Shown: in pieces, positions 49,943-60,965 of the stretch
Layout: every line of letters starts with the position of its first letter
How positions within the stretch are numbered: the first letter of the stretch is position 1
Source: Hyalella azteca
Taxonomy: Eukaryota > Arthropoda > Malacostraca > Amphipoda > Hyalellidae
Direction: 5' to 3'
Assembly: GCF_000764305.2 (NCBI RefSeq)
Contig: NW_025934708.1
Coordinates: 20,541-84,540 of the forward strand
DNA length: 64,000 nt
Position numbers and translations under genes: made by a program
The notes under the pieces: model-generated
What the model saw: only the letters and a program-made list of their open reading frames with translations
What the model was told of the DNA's origin: nothing
Databases searched by the model: none

Positions 49943-52900
49943 TTAATGTAAGTCAAAAATACTCGAGCAACTGACAGCGAGGTTGGAAGATATGGCTACT
50001 TGAGGTGATAATTCAGATAATCCATGGACTGGGCAGCCTTCCTGACTTTCGGAAGTCCATCCTTGCATCAAATTGAATACTTTAGACCAGCAAGGCTGGC
50101 TCGGCAGGTCGACGCTGACGCTCACTCGAACTTCGCTAGGAGGCGCGCGTGGTTCGCTCGAGTTGGCGCTTGACGAGCTGTACAAATCCGACACGGAGGC
50201 GGGCACGGAGCCTCGTATCATTACGCCGACCGGGTAGTGGTCGCTGATGTCTTGAATCTGTTTTAAAATTATTATCAGAAGAATGGGTGAGAAATACACA
50301 TTTGCTGACTACACGCTGTTAATTTTCCACTGAGGAGAGTGTGGTATTGTGATGAAAGTGTTCTAATTGTAACATAATGCAAGTCCTATTTTCATTAGAG
50401 GGTGCGGAAGTTCAGTTGTTTCTAGGTCTTAAAGTTTTCAGAGAAAATTGAAAATAGTTTGCAATTTTAAAAAGACACAGAAAAAGTGTGGTGGGTCGAA
50501 TCATGTTCGGGTACTGCCCTGCTGGATCATTCAGCTGAACTTGAAACAATAAAAGCGTGCCGAACAGGAAACTGGTTTCTACTATAATTATGAAAACTGG
50601 TTTGAACAGTTTTTCACTCATTTTATGAAATTCCACTACCACGCGTACCGGCAGCAAAACTTTCTGAACGAAATAATACGAAGATAAATTAGCTGGCATG
50701 TTGGGAATGGAACAAAGGTGGAAAGGTAATCCCTGCATGATTGTTTGTACAAGAACTATTTTCCAGTTTAACTACGGGAATTTCGAAATTTTACTAAGAA
50801 CTACGAGCAAGGTCCCTGAAGGGTTACTAGAATTTGAAACAAGAACCAACACCAGGGGCCACGGCTATAAGCTAAAAAAATTGCGCTGCAACTTCTCCAC
50901 GCGACAAAATTTCTTCTCGCTTCGAATCACCGACATGTGGAACAGCCTCCCCGATATTAGATCTATGAACAAGGCACGAAATGGAAAAGAATCGGCGACA
51001 GGCCACATCAGGCCTACACTTCAGAGCCGACATCACTATGTTATGTTATGTTATTATTTAGAAGGCTGTAGTGTTACTCGCCAAGTCAGAGTTTGATTTG
51101 ATGCCGAGAACTTCATCGAAGTAGTAAGTGGTGGCAGTCTTGTAGTACGCTGCCTTCTGCAGGGTGGAGCCCGCCAGGATGATCCTATGCCAGATATCAG
51201 AGAGAAAATCAAGAGCAAATTCAATGGAACAACGGAAAAAGGTTAAAGCATTGCATTATGTCTTCCCATCCAAGAACAAAATTCAGTCCATCGATTTTAT
51301 CACTCAATGTCCAGACAACAACTGGTATGAAATAATGAGTTTAACATTGACTCTCATCTTCGTGCTTAGCCTCTGTCGTTAAGTTACAACAGAATTCTTG
51401 TTAAATTGTAAACAAGTGTGCGTTGCGTTTGTAATCCGTGTATGTAATTGTAACATGACGTTCAAGGCGTATAATATAGAGCTAGAGAGTATTTTTAATG
51501 TATTTCTCTAATAAACTCAGAGAAATGAGTGGGTAATGGTCCACTTATTTATCCACTCACGCAGTAATTTTTTATCAACAGTTCGAGCAAAGCGCGAGTG
51601 TATTGCAGTTACGCACTTAATGCCTGGCAAAATTGGGTTTTGAAGAACCACTTAAGAACAAGTGGGTGAAAAAGAATTTTTTTATAATGGCTCGTTCATT
51701 TATCGTAGAGTGGAAGCAAATTCAAATCAAATATTTCAAAGATCTATGTAGTCATTAGTTGCAATAAAACGCACCCTACTAAGTTCAAAGTAGTTTGGAC
51801 ATACTCTGCATGTTTCGGATTCCATCATCGTTGTCCTTGCTACCACTGGAAGTCTGGAACTATTCAGTATATGTTCAGAAAGCGTGGAAGATACTTGGCT
51901 AGCGTGGTGCAGTCGGTATATGTTTATACCTACCCTTCGTATGCAAAGGACGTGGTCTTCGTGGTGGTGCCGGTGAAAGTATACCACCAGCCTGTCGCAT
52001 GGGCAAAATGTGTTTTTGTGGTGTGGTTCAGTATACTCGTAAATCTATACCCCACCTGTTGCATGGATAAGACGTGGTCTTCGAGGTGGCGTCCGCGTAA
52101 CTATATACGCACCTGTCATATGGACAAGACGTAGTCTTTGTTGTGGTGTCAGCGTGGTCAGAAATGAGCCAATGGAAGCGTGGGTCTGTGTAGAGTCTCA
52201 TTTGTTCGTACTCCTCTTGTACGATGTAGTTGCAGCCAGCGTTGAAGTCTCCAAGAATTATCGTATCTGTATACAGAAATTTAGACAATGGCCTCACCAT
52301 CACAGCTTGCACAATCGGAGTACTTGAAATCTATTTCCCGATTCAACCTTGGATTACCAGCATACGTTTACCACACTTAATCCAAGACCTCTAAAGATTC
52401 CTCTATTTTTAAATGCACCTTGGTTGCATCAGATTACCCGTAGGCTCAATTGAACTGAGGACAACCAGCGTGGTTTTGACCCTTCCTATAGTTGATCCAT
52501 TCTCTTGATCCTAGAGCCAGGTAATTTCACAAAAAAAAAACTAAGCCTGCGAGCTAAGGAAATAAATTGCGCTTAGCTGCTCATGGTCCAAGCCCGCTTA
52601 CAGTCTTAGCTTCAGAATCAAACTACTTGAATACTACGTTCTGATTCAACCTAGAAAATTCACCTCACTTAGTTCTAGACAACTCTAAGTTTGACTAGAC
52701 GATTACCAGCACAGTTTAGGAGCCTCAAGCCTGTTTACCAATTGAACTTGATACGACCACCATAGTTTGCCTCAAGTAAAGGAAAGAAATTAAGCTGTAA
52801 TATTGAAGCCTTTACCAGCACGGTACACCTAAGAAATTTCTTTCGATTATTGATTAGATTATTCCAAATATCAGAATGGCTAATATATAATCATTTGGCA

Positions 52901-55900
52901 CTCCTTTTCATACAATAAATTTTTTGCCTGAGTATATATCCCTCTCGAATTAGGAATATAACAACTATTTTCGAAATATTCTATCAGAGAGTTTGGTTGA
53001 CGCTCCTCTGTAAATTGTCAATATATTCGACAATCTTAACATTCTGGGAAATATAATTTGGAAATCAATCAACGATTTGATTTCTTATATCCCATCGAAT
53101 ACGCTCTTACACCACTTGTACTCAAGCTGATGGGTTAACTTAATTGCTACGAATGACGGGTTTTTGAAATCAAAATTTATTTCGCTAAATTTTAAAGCAA
53201 CGTTTTTTTTTTTCACTGTTAACGATGTTCTTACTATCAGGCACTTCCACTAAACGAACAAAAGCGAAATAATTTTTTTGTATGCTGCATAGTGATGTCG
53301 GTGCTGAAGAATAGGCCAGATGTGGTCGGTCGCCGATGTTTTTATTATAGTCTCGAACTCGGTAACACATCCAATCATTCGAAAAATTGATAAATTTGTA
53401 TCGTAAATCCATTCACCTATTGTATAACGAAGAGCCCTCGTCGTAAAAACTCATATCAACCATCATCTCATTGTTAACTTATACCCAAGTAGGTAGGGTA
53501 CCAATCATGGATTTTTCTGCCAAAGAACACACAACGAGCACCCGGCAGCAGTGATCAAACCTTCAATTCCTAAGTCAAGAATCATCTGATCGTAGACGTC
53601 CACAAGGGCGTCCATTTCGACGAGAGCGTCGGAGGGCTTGGCATGCAGGGGAATGACGGCAAACTCGCGCAGGGGCCCCGTGCTGTTGCTGGTGAAGTGC
53701 GCGATGAAAGGCTCCACTTGGAACACGTCCGACTGCTCCACGTACTTGTAGCCGTTCACGAACGTCATGCGGCTTGGCATATACACGAACACATATCTGC
53801 ACATAGGGGTTTGACGTAAAAAAACCGAGCAAATATTACATTAGTTTAACTGCTGCTGACGCACTGAAGACCTGATGAAGTGTAGAGATGAAAATTTCAG
53901 CACAATGCTTCGCGATCTTCTATTTTGGCGAGTAAGCGTGCATATAGAGACGTGGACACAGTCGTGGACAAAACTTTTGTCGCAACTGATATTTTTTGTA
54001 TTGTTCAATTATGAGGTCTAAAACACAATCAGGAAACGTCAAATATTTATTTTTCAACTTGAACATAAAAAAATATTAAAATGAACGAAATCCTACACGA
54101 AAAATTCGAAATACGGCAAATTTCCTCAAGGTATCAATATTTGCAGTGCTGACCCCTATTACGAAGAACCTCTTCTATTCTCTTTGATTCAGTTGATTCA
54201 GTACTGAATTGTTATAATTGACTCACTGTTCCTTATAAGAATTTCTTCCTATCCTCGGCGACTCAACAGCCACGTAGAGATTCTCGCTGCCCATGTAAGT
54301 GTTGATAGCCGTGATCAGCGCAGGTACGGCCGTGCCCGTCGTATCCGTCACTTCTTGCAGTACGATCAAATCGTAGTTAGAAATGACCTGGAAAACAGCC
54401 GTAGTCGCAGTTGTGTTCCAGGAAATTCCTAATATATATAAAGGAATGAGTCTGATCGTTCGAATAGTGACACACTTTCGAAAATGAGGAACAATTAATT
54501 TGGCTCCTTATTGTTACAGTGCTCGACTCGGCATGAGTTGAAGTTTTGAGTGGCGGTGAGCCAGCAATCATTTGCACCGTGGTGCAGCAATTTATGATCA
54601 ACACTCAAGAATTTTTCATACCATTCAATTTGGAATAATTTTAATGCCATCCTCGCAGAAATTAAGCGAGTAACCAAGTTTCGGGGCTGCTGGAAAACAT
54701 TTTGGCAGGACCCTGATCTGAACAAAGTATTGACGATCGTGGCCATGGCTAATTTCTTCAAGGAATCTCAATGCTTGAGGTGTCCACTGGCGCGAAAGTT
54801 TACTTATTAAGACTACGTATGTAGATGCGTGTTTCCGGGAGCACTTTTGGATAAATCTAAAGCAAATACTTCGTTTATTTTACTTCTATCTTGCCCTAAC
54901 GCGATAAATACAGTATCCATCCATATAATAGTGGAGTGACCGGGATCAGGAAGTTTACTTGTGAACCACGGCATGCTGTCCAGCCATCTGATGGACGGCT
55001 GATCTCTGTACGTTGCTTGGCTACCTGAATTCACAATTCTTATATCCGTTCACCTGGTCCGTCACGTTGCAGCTGCTGGCTGCTCACCTGGACAGTGACG
55101 TCCATCACGAGCTGGTCCATCACGAGCTGGTCCATCACGTTACAGCTGCTGGCTGCCCACCTGGACAATGATGTCCATCACGAGCTGGTCCGTCACGTTG
55201 CAGCTGCTGGCTGCTCACCTGGACAATGACGTCCATCACGAGCTGGTCCGACACGTTGCAGCTGCTGGCTGCTTACCTGGACAATGACGTCCATCAAGAG
55301 CTGGTCCATCACGAGCTGGTCCATCACGTTGCAGCTACTGGCTGCTCACCTGGACAATGACGTCCCATCAGGAGCTGGTCCATCACGTTGCAGCTGCTGG
55401 CTGCTCACCTGGACAATGACGTCCATCACGAGCTGGTCCGACACGTTGCAGCTGCTGGCTGCTCACCTGGACAATGACGTCCATCACGAGCTGGTCCATC
55501 ACGAGCTGGTCCATCACGTTGCAGCTACTGGCTGCTCACCTGGACAATGACGTCCCATCAGGAGCTGGTCCGTGACGTTGCAGCTGCTGGCTGCTCACCT
55601 GGACAATGACGTCCATCACAAGTTCGTTCTTCATCTTGGCGACGCCGTAGCGCTGTAGGTTCCAGCAGCCGATGCGTACAGGCTCGTCGAGGCAGTGTTG
55701 CCAGCGGAGGGCAGAACAGAAGTCCACCATTAAGGGGTACACGCCACCTGTTTCCTTGAATGCCTTTGCCCTCTGACCAGGTACCTTTTGATGAAAGATA
55801 ATGACTCTCACAGATTTAAAAACCTTAGTTTTTAAGGTAAGGTAATTTTATGTTCTTCAATTTATATTATATTTTGACACAGTATTATCCTGGAATTGGT

Positions 55901-56176
55901 AGCAAAAGACTACAGTTTCAAATTATTCTCAACTTGAAATTACTTACAATTGGCTTCTAATAAAACTCTATCTGTTACATTATTTTCATGCGTTTTACTT
56001 AAAGATCAAGGCGAACGTGCACCATATAAATGATTTATCAGCTAGATCGATTTTCCGTGCTCATACAAAGTTAACTCAAAACTCCTTATCTGTTAGCTGA
56101 GTACACCAGTCGCTATTACCTCTTTTTCCGCTGACATGGAGACTACGAGAAGTACGAATAATGCCCAAATAAACAT
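49943..56176 (-). CDS. DNASE1: Secreted DNase I-family endonuclease, 7 exons, about 402 aa
   Basis: Minus-strand exons: 56120-56176 (signal peptide MFIWALFVLLVVSMSA), 55599-55784, 54227-54387, 53561-53796, 52113-52266, 51078-51184, 49943-50250. Phases agree throughout. The mature start is VRIGCWNLQRYGVAKM. Catalytic and metal residues of DNase I are all visible: Glu93 in LIVLQEVTD, His186 in REFAVIPLHAKP, Asp220 and Asn222 in ILGDFNAGCNYI, Asp264 in TSCPYDR, and Asp304-His305 in ISDHYPVGVMI. NSYKEQYVFVYMP matches the vertebrate NSYKE block. Family role: Ca/Mg-dependent secreted nuclease that nicks double-stranded DNA in digestion or extracellular DNA clearance. Human DNase I is 282 aa; this one adds about 95 Ser/Pro-rich residues at the C-terminus. 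The last acceptor is ambiguous: ACATCAGC at 50250 keeps frame, but ATTCAAG just upstream looks a better site. Two introns begin with arrays made from the donor. Confidence 0.92.
50770..51050 (+). pseudogene. LINE ORF2 C-terminus and 3' tail
   Basis: The plus-strand frame reads TRGHGYKLKKLRCNFSTRQN then FFSLRITDMWNSLPD. This is the 'RGH..KL ... R..FFS.RVV..WNSLP' ending of CR1/RTE-type reverse transcriptases. It is followed by AAAGAATCGGCGACAGGCC and an AT-rich TGTTATGTTATG end. It sits immediately downstream (on the minus-strand gene) of DNase exon 6. The same tail appears inverted at 53286-53340 and 56703-56800. Confidence 0.85.
51932..52112 (-). repeat. About 60-bp repeats of the DNase exon 5 end and donor
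   Basis: The true junction on the minus strand is CCATATGACAG|GTGCG (donor at 52111-52112). Downstream come TCCATGCAACAG|GTGGGG (about 52054), GCCCATGCGACAG|GCTGG (about 51990) and CATACGAAG|GGTAGG (about 51932). Each is preceded by a copy of the exon's ACCACNACGAAGACCACGTC block. Spacing is 57 to 64 bp and decay grows with distance from the exon. Confidence 0.85.
53286..53340 (-). mobile_element. LINE 3' tail fragment
   Basis: The minus strand carries ATCGGCGACCGACCACATCT, then GGCCTATTCTTCAGCACCGA and CATCACTATGC, a diverged copy of the tail at 50986-51045. Confidence 0.75.
55085..55598 (-). repeat. 58/73-bp higher-order array of DNase exon 2 donors
   Basis: Exon 2 ends GACGTCATTGTCCAG|GTGAGCAGCC at 55599. 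The same junction recurs eight more times downstream on the minus strand (CACCTGGAC on the plus strand at 55537, 55464, 55406, 55347, 55216, 55158 and 55085; TACCTGG at 55274). Steps are 58-59 or 73 bp; the longer step has an extra CATCACGAGCTGGTC. The order 73, 58, 58 gives a higher-order unit of about 190 bp. Reading past the true donor meets TGA after about 20 codons. Confidence 0.95.
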
Positions 56177-58324
56177 TCTAATTTAGAATGATTTTTAGTT
56201 TTACAGTCATTTGTTGATTCTAGGATTGAAATGTCCGAGAATGTAACGTATTGACGCATAGAAAAATATAGATGTAGAATAAACACGGCAAATGTCCATA
56301 TTCATCAATGCCTAGCTTAACTGTGTTAATACCAGGGATAACTATGATCAAGGCAGGGATAACTTTTTGTTATCCCAAGGAAAAGTTATCTCAAGGCAGG
56401 GATAACTTCTCCAGGGATAACTGCGAACAATTGGAGGCGAGTCGATTTCTTAAGTCCGTTAAACAGTCATTATCGTATTTTAAGTTAACTATGTCGATGT
56501 ATGATTAATTGTTGTATCCTCCCACTTTAAATATGCAAACCAAGTTACAAAAGCTTGAGAGTTTTCTTGAAATGCTTATGAGAAAAAGTGTCCGATTAAA
56601 AACCATAACTCAGTTACCCCGGGAAGGGAATGACGCGGCATGATTGAAAGACACGAGCAGTTTGGTGCGCGCGCCTGACACGATATATATGCCAGAATTA
56701 ATAGCATAGTGATGTCGGCGCTGAAGTGTAGGCCTGATGTGGCCTGTCGCCGATTCTTTTCCTTTTCGTGCCTTGTTCACAGATCTAAACTCGTGTCATT
56801 TGACCGGATCTTTTCATGACTGGCGATAGTTTGAAATAGCTACTAGACTTCCACCGGGTAAATATTTTGAAAAGCAGAGCAACAGCGACAATACTCAGCA
56901 AACTTCCTCGTTGATTCCGCCGCAAGCTCGCATTCAAATTGTGTTATATTGTCTCATCAGATGATTCAAGCCCAGCTTCATTGTTGAGTTTTTTAAATTC
57001 CCGTTCATAGTCAAGAATTATACTATCCCAATGCCTTAATTTGATTCAAGTTGAAATGTACTTGTGCCGAAAACATCTTACTTTTAAAATCTATTTTGTC
57101 ACGTTAAGTTCAACTTTTCTTTACGTATAAAAATAATAATAACAGTTTTGTATGGAACTATTTTTCACGAGAAAAAATCCTCAAATTATCAAGTTTTAAT
57201 AATTGTAACATTCCATGAGCTACAGCAAAACATGTTTTGAGCGTCCCGACCTTCCTAAAAAAACGACTTGCTGCCGTACATTTGCAGGCCCCCTAACAAA
57301 CGAAAGATCTCTAGACAGAAAGGCTTACGCAACAGCGAGTTGAGTGGGTCAGACAAACATGAAACAGGATATACAATTTGTCCTGTTAAGAGGACAGCAG
57401 GAGCAGCATATGGGATGGTCCTGATGGGTGGAGATTGGTGGAGGGATTGCGAGATGAGATACTCTCGTGATTAAGGTGGAGTAATTAATAGTGTTATAAA
57501 CTATTAAAATGGTTTGGCCATGTCCAGATAAGATCTCAAATTTATTTAATTATTATAAGCCTGAAATTTCGTCTTGAGCTCATTTTCTATTGTTTTACGA
57601 AGAAATTAGTCTCCTTGTAAAAAGTTTGGTGTGATCTCTACTCATTCCGAAAGAGCCAAGCCTGAACATGAATCTGCACTTCGAATATAGAACAAGCAAC
57701 ATAGACGTGCCACACAAGTGTCGTGTGAAATTATTATTGATTCTACAACAACTATCACATGACAATTAAGCGTATCTCTCTAGACTAGACTCTAGAGGAT
57801 TTTTTTTAAAGAATATGCTCATGCTTTCGATCTTCGTCACGCGTAACAATGTTCATTTCGAGATCATATTAAAATATTTTCTTTAATCTTATATCACGTT
57901 GCACTTATCCTACACTTGCTAAATGACGCTTCAAGTGAAGTTCTTCTGAATTGAAAATTTTAAATACTATATGCATCCTGCACAAAAATTGCTCATATAA
58001 GAAATGGGACTTTCTAGATAATATTAATTGTCAATTAACTAAAATAGTAACGTGTACTCCTAAAACGAGTCGAACGTTTATTCGATTGGGGAAATTTGAT
58101 AACTCGATTCGTTCTTTGATTCATGATCATTTATATGAAATTATAATTCCCCTTATTTAGGTACAATTATAATTTCTCCTCGATAAAAAAAATTCCTCCT
58201 CAAAATAATTTTCCATTTGCTAAAGTATGCAGTGCGTCGTACGGATTTAAGTGAGAAAATGAGGTTGTCTTGCAGTGATGGTTATATAGGTTCTTAACCT
58301 TCACTTGCATCGCACGTCAATAAG
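56177..58324. other. Upstream of DNase gene; LINE tail and a GGGATAAC cluster, no gene
   Basis: It holds a minus-oriented LINE tail (56703-56800) and a cluster of CAGGGATAACT at 56333, 56354, 56397 and 56412 with one inverted GTTATCCC at 56370. The DNase promoter should lie at the left end. I see no coding exon. Confidence 0.4.
56703..56800 (-). mobile_element. LINE C-terminal/3' tail fragment
   Basis: On the minus strand the sequence is nearly identical to 50960-51045 (GAACAAGGCACGAAA, GGAAAAGAATCGGCGACAGG, CCACATCAGGCCTACACTTC). It contains the 19-base block shared with the SINE at 25581 (here 56741-56759, inverted). Confidence 0.85.
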
Positions 58325-58735
58325 CTATATTACCACGTTTTTCTTAGCTCGCTTTCGTGTCTGTGATGATCAAATCTTGCAATCGATATTTCACCAACTT
58401 TCCCATTAGCTAGCGCACTGAAACTTTTAGGGAAGCTCAGCTCCCGGTAACAATACAATAATCAATAATTTGTTGCACGTTTCCAGGCGTATAAACTCTA
58501 AAGGAACTCACAAGCAGGGGTTGGAACCTTTAATGCACGTCATCCTCGAGAGGATATTCGTGTTTAGACTGCGTATATCGATGATACGCTTCGTATCATC
58601 GATACGTACATCAAGTCAAGTAAATTGGACAAGAGAATGAAAGCAAACAGAGATCAGTAGCTGCCGAAAAATTATTTTCTACTTTTGAGTCCACATGAAA
58701 AACGTGATCTTTAAAAAATTTTTTTATACGTTTTA
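58325..58735 (-). mobile_element. MITE-like repeat with CCACGTTTTT ends, copy 2 (inverted)
   Basis: Reverse-oriented copy of 26350-26750, with an added insert near 58480-58620. The insert contains a perfect hairpin, TATCGATGATACG and its complement (58573-58602). ATCATCGATACGTAC in it also occurs near 8102 next to the foldback in the adaptor gene, linking the three loci. Confidence 0.75.
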
Positions 58736-59272
58736 TTTTTAACAATTTAACAATATCGGTCTTTGATTACGGATGTTTGAATTTTATCTACTAAACACAT
58801 ATTCATTTGTTTCAGTTAATATTTTTTTGTTTGTTGATATGAATGACAACATAACTATTGTGTGAAATCACACAAGAAAACTGGAATTGAGACCAGATGA
58901 ATGTGATTCCGGAGAACGGTTTAACTTCAATCGAAGTAATTGATTGCTTTATCTTCCCTTGGAAGCTGCCACGAGCTGATGGTGACACTAACAACTGAAC
59001 GGCACCATAAGCGCTTGTCTGTCGTCCGAGGCCGTCGGCTCACAACTGATCAGCGTTGCAAACTATATCAATTATTTTCAAGCTAAAATTTGACATTTTC
59101 AAGCATAAATACCCTAAATATTCTATTATGTAACTGAAAAAATAATGTAATCATATTTTACATATATCTTCCCGCTGAATGCGTTGAAAATACGCTAAAT
59201 CTAGCGAGAAAATAGCTCAAATGACAACACTGCACCTGATGCTACCTAACCGCTACTCTCTGCGACAGTGTC
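58736..59272. other. Intergenic, nothing recognised
   Basis: I see no exon or known element. AATACGCTAAATCTAGCGAG near 59190 may be the outer edge of the repeat starting at 59273. Confidence 0.35.
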
Positions 59273-59427
59273 TTTTTAGCGCATTTTCTCATTTACGGAA
59301 AAAATGCACTATTGTGCTCGCCATTTCCGTCCGTCCGTCTGTCTGTCTGTCCGTGACCTCAAGTTTTCGTCGACGAGAAAATGCGCTCTCTGTCACTCAC
59401 TGCAGTGAGTACTGAGTTATATTTTTA
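59273..59427 (+). repeat. Dispersed 150-bp repeat with CCGT/CTGT core, copy 2
   Basis: Near-identical to 29684-29830 in the same orientation, with a slightly longer CCGTCCGTCTGTCTGTCTGT core. Confidence 0.85.
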
Positions 59428-60965
59428 ACAACAATGCGTGCAGATGTCAAATTCCATAAGAATCGTACTTAGCGAGTGTAAATGTTTCTCCATTAATAAT
59501 ATTCTCAACTTGAGTCACATTATTAAAAGTTAGACATTTTATTGTCCAATTTATTAACTGTAAATAATAGATTGTTGAGACTGCATTCGAATCCCGGAAA
59601 GGGAAGGCATAATCGTTAAACTTTTGAATTCGTTTATGAAAAATGATTACTTCTTATAGCTATAATAACTAAATAAGCCTTCTGAATACTATGATATAAG
59701 ATTGCGTCAATAATTCTTAGATGGAACAACGAAACATTATTTAAATTAAAACCTACTGTTTAAGTACAAATAGCTTTCGTCTTTGTTCGTGTCGGGTTAG
59801 ATTTATCATTGGCTTATTGTGAGGAGTCCATCCACAATTGAGAAATTATGTGATTTCCGCACCTCCGGATATTCAGAAAAATATTTCCACATTTCTGTAA
59901 AAGACTTTTTCTTCAATTCCGCCACTTTGCTCAGTGCTGGGTCTCCTGAATAAAATTGTCGACCCTTTTATATCCCACACTGAGCAGGTGAGCTTATAAG
60001 CGTGGGGGCAATATATGTGTCTTTGTGTATCTTAGAATAAAACTATGGATGTTCGCATTTATGCTTTGGTAATAGAACGAAATTAAGACATACCCTATCA
60101 ATATAATTGCATCGATATTAATTTAGGCTTATATCTTGAGCAGGTCAGATCTTTAGGACTGAACCATGTCCCACGAGTTCACTTACCTATTTATAGTCAC
60201 GTTGTACCATTATCCATTATATTCCCTCGTATCCTGTCTACTTTAAGCCCGTAACGTTAACCGTAATTTATAAATGCAACCTGCCTACTTGAATTTGATT
60301 TGCATACCCCCTAAATATAATTCCGAACCGACGTTCCCTGACACTTATATCATGAACTAATACTAAATTGGATCTAAATAAGGCAGCCCTGTGTGGCCAA
60401 CGCGACGTCCCATCAGTGAAACAGAGTGCATTTATATACTAGTTCGCTCAGCTGCTGTGGCTGCGGCCATGCAGGGCGGCGGGCTACAACTAAATCCTTT
60501 TAAGTTGTTGTGGTTCCCAGGTCTCCCTTTTACAAGAGACCTTCGTTTTACAGTTTAAGAGCTACGTAGATGCGTCTCCACAGAGCTCAAAAAGCCACTA
60601 AATGGACGTAGAAAAAAAGGAAATATATCGCAATAGTCAACATTTCCACAGCTAGCACGCTGCAGTCGATAAATGATATTCTGAAGGAATTTCAAAAGAT
60701 CATTCACTTCACTAATTATTCAACTAAAGTGTCTGATAACTCTGATTGCATCAGTGCGGCATGTGTTGCTTGAAACATTCAGTAATATGAGGAGCAGCGT
60801 GGATTGAACGTGTTATGCAGTTGTGCTCGATCTCTTAACATGACGGATTCCTAAGACATTTTCTGTTAAATCTCAGCATCATACGGCGTGCAGAATAGCG
60901 CCAGTGCTGCAATACCTCAACATCATACGGCGTGCTGTAGAGCACGACATGGTTCCTATCAATAC
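59428..60965. other. Downstream of the ionotropic receptor exons; no exon recognised
   Basis: ATTCGAATCCCGG near 59586 resembles a pol III B-box, but no tRNA body surrounds it. A 44-bp duplication (ATCATACGGCGTGC at about 60877 and 60921) lies just past receptor exon B. The channel and second ligand-binding exons expected downstream were not found. Confidence 0.4.

Noticed and set aside
54377..55034. Minus-strand ORFs in DNase intron 2
   Set aside because: No splice-phase fit to the DNase exons and no recognised domain; possibly old transposon sequence.
55284..55550. Plus-strand repetitive ORF in the DNase region
   Set aside because: It is the antisense of the donor array; no start context, no family.
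59575..59615. tRNA gene suggested by ATTCGAATCCCGG
   Set aside because: No acceptor stem, D-arm or anticodon arm can be fitted upstream.
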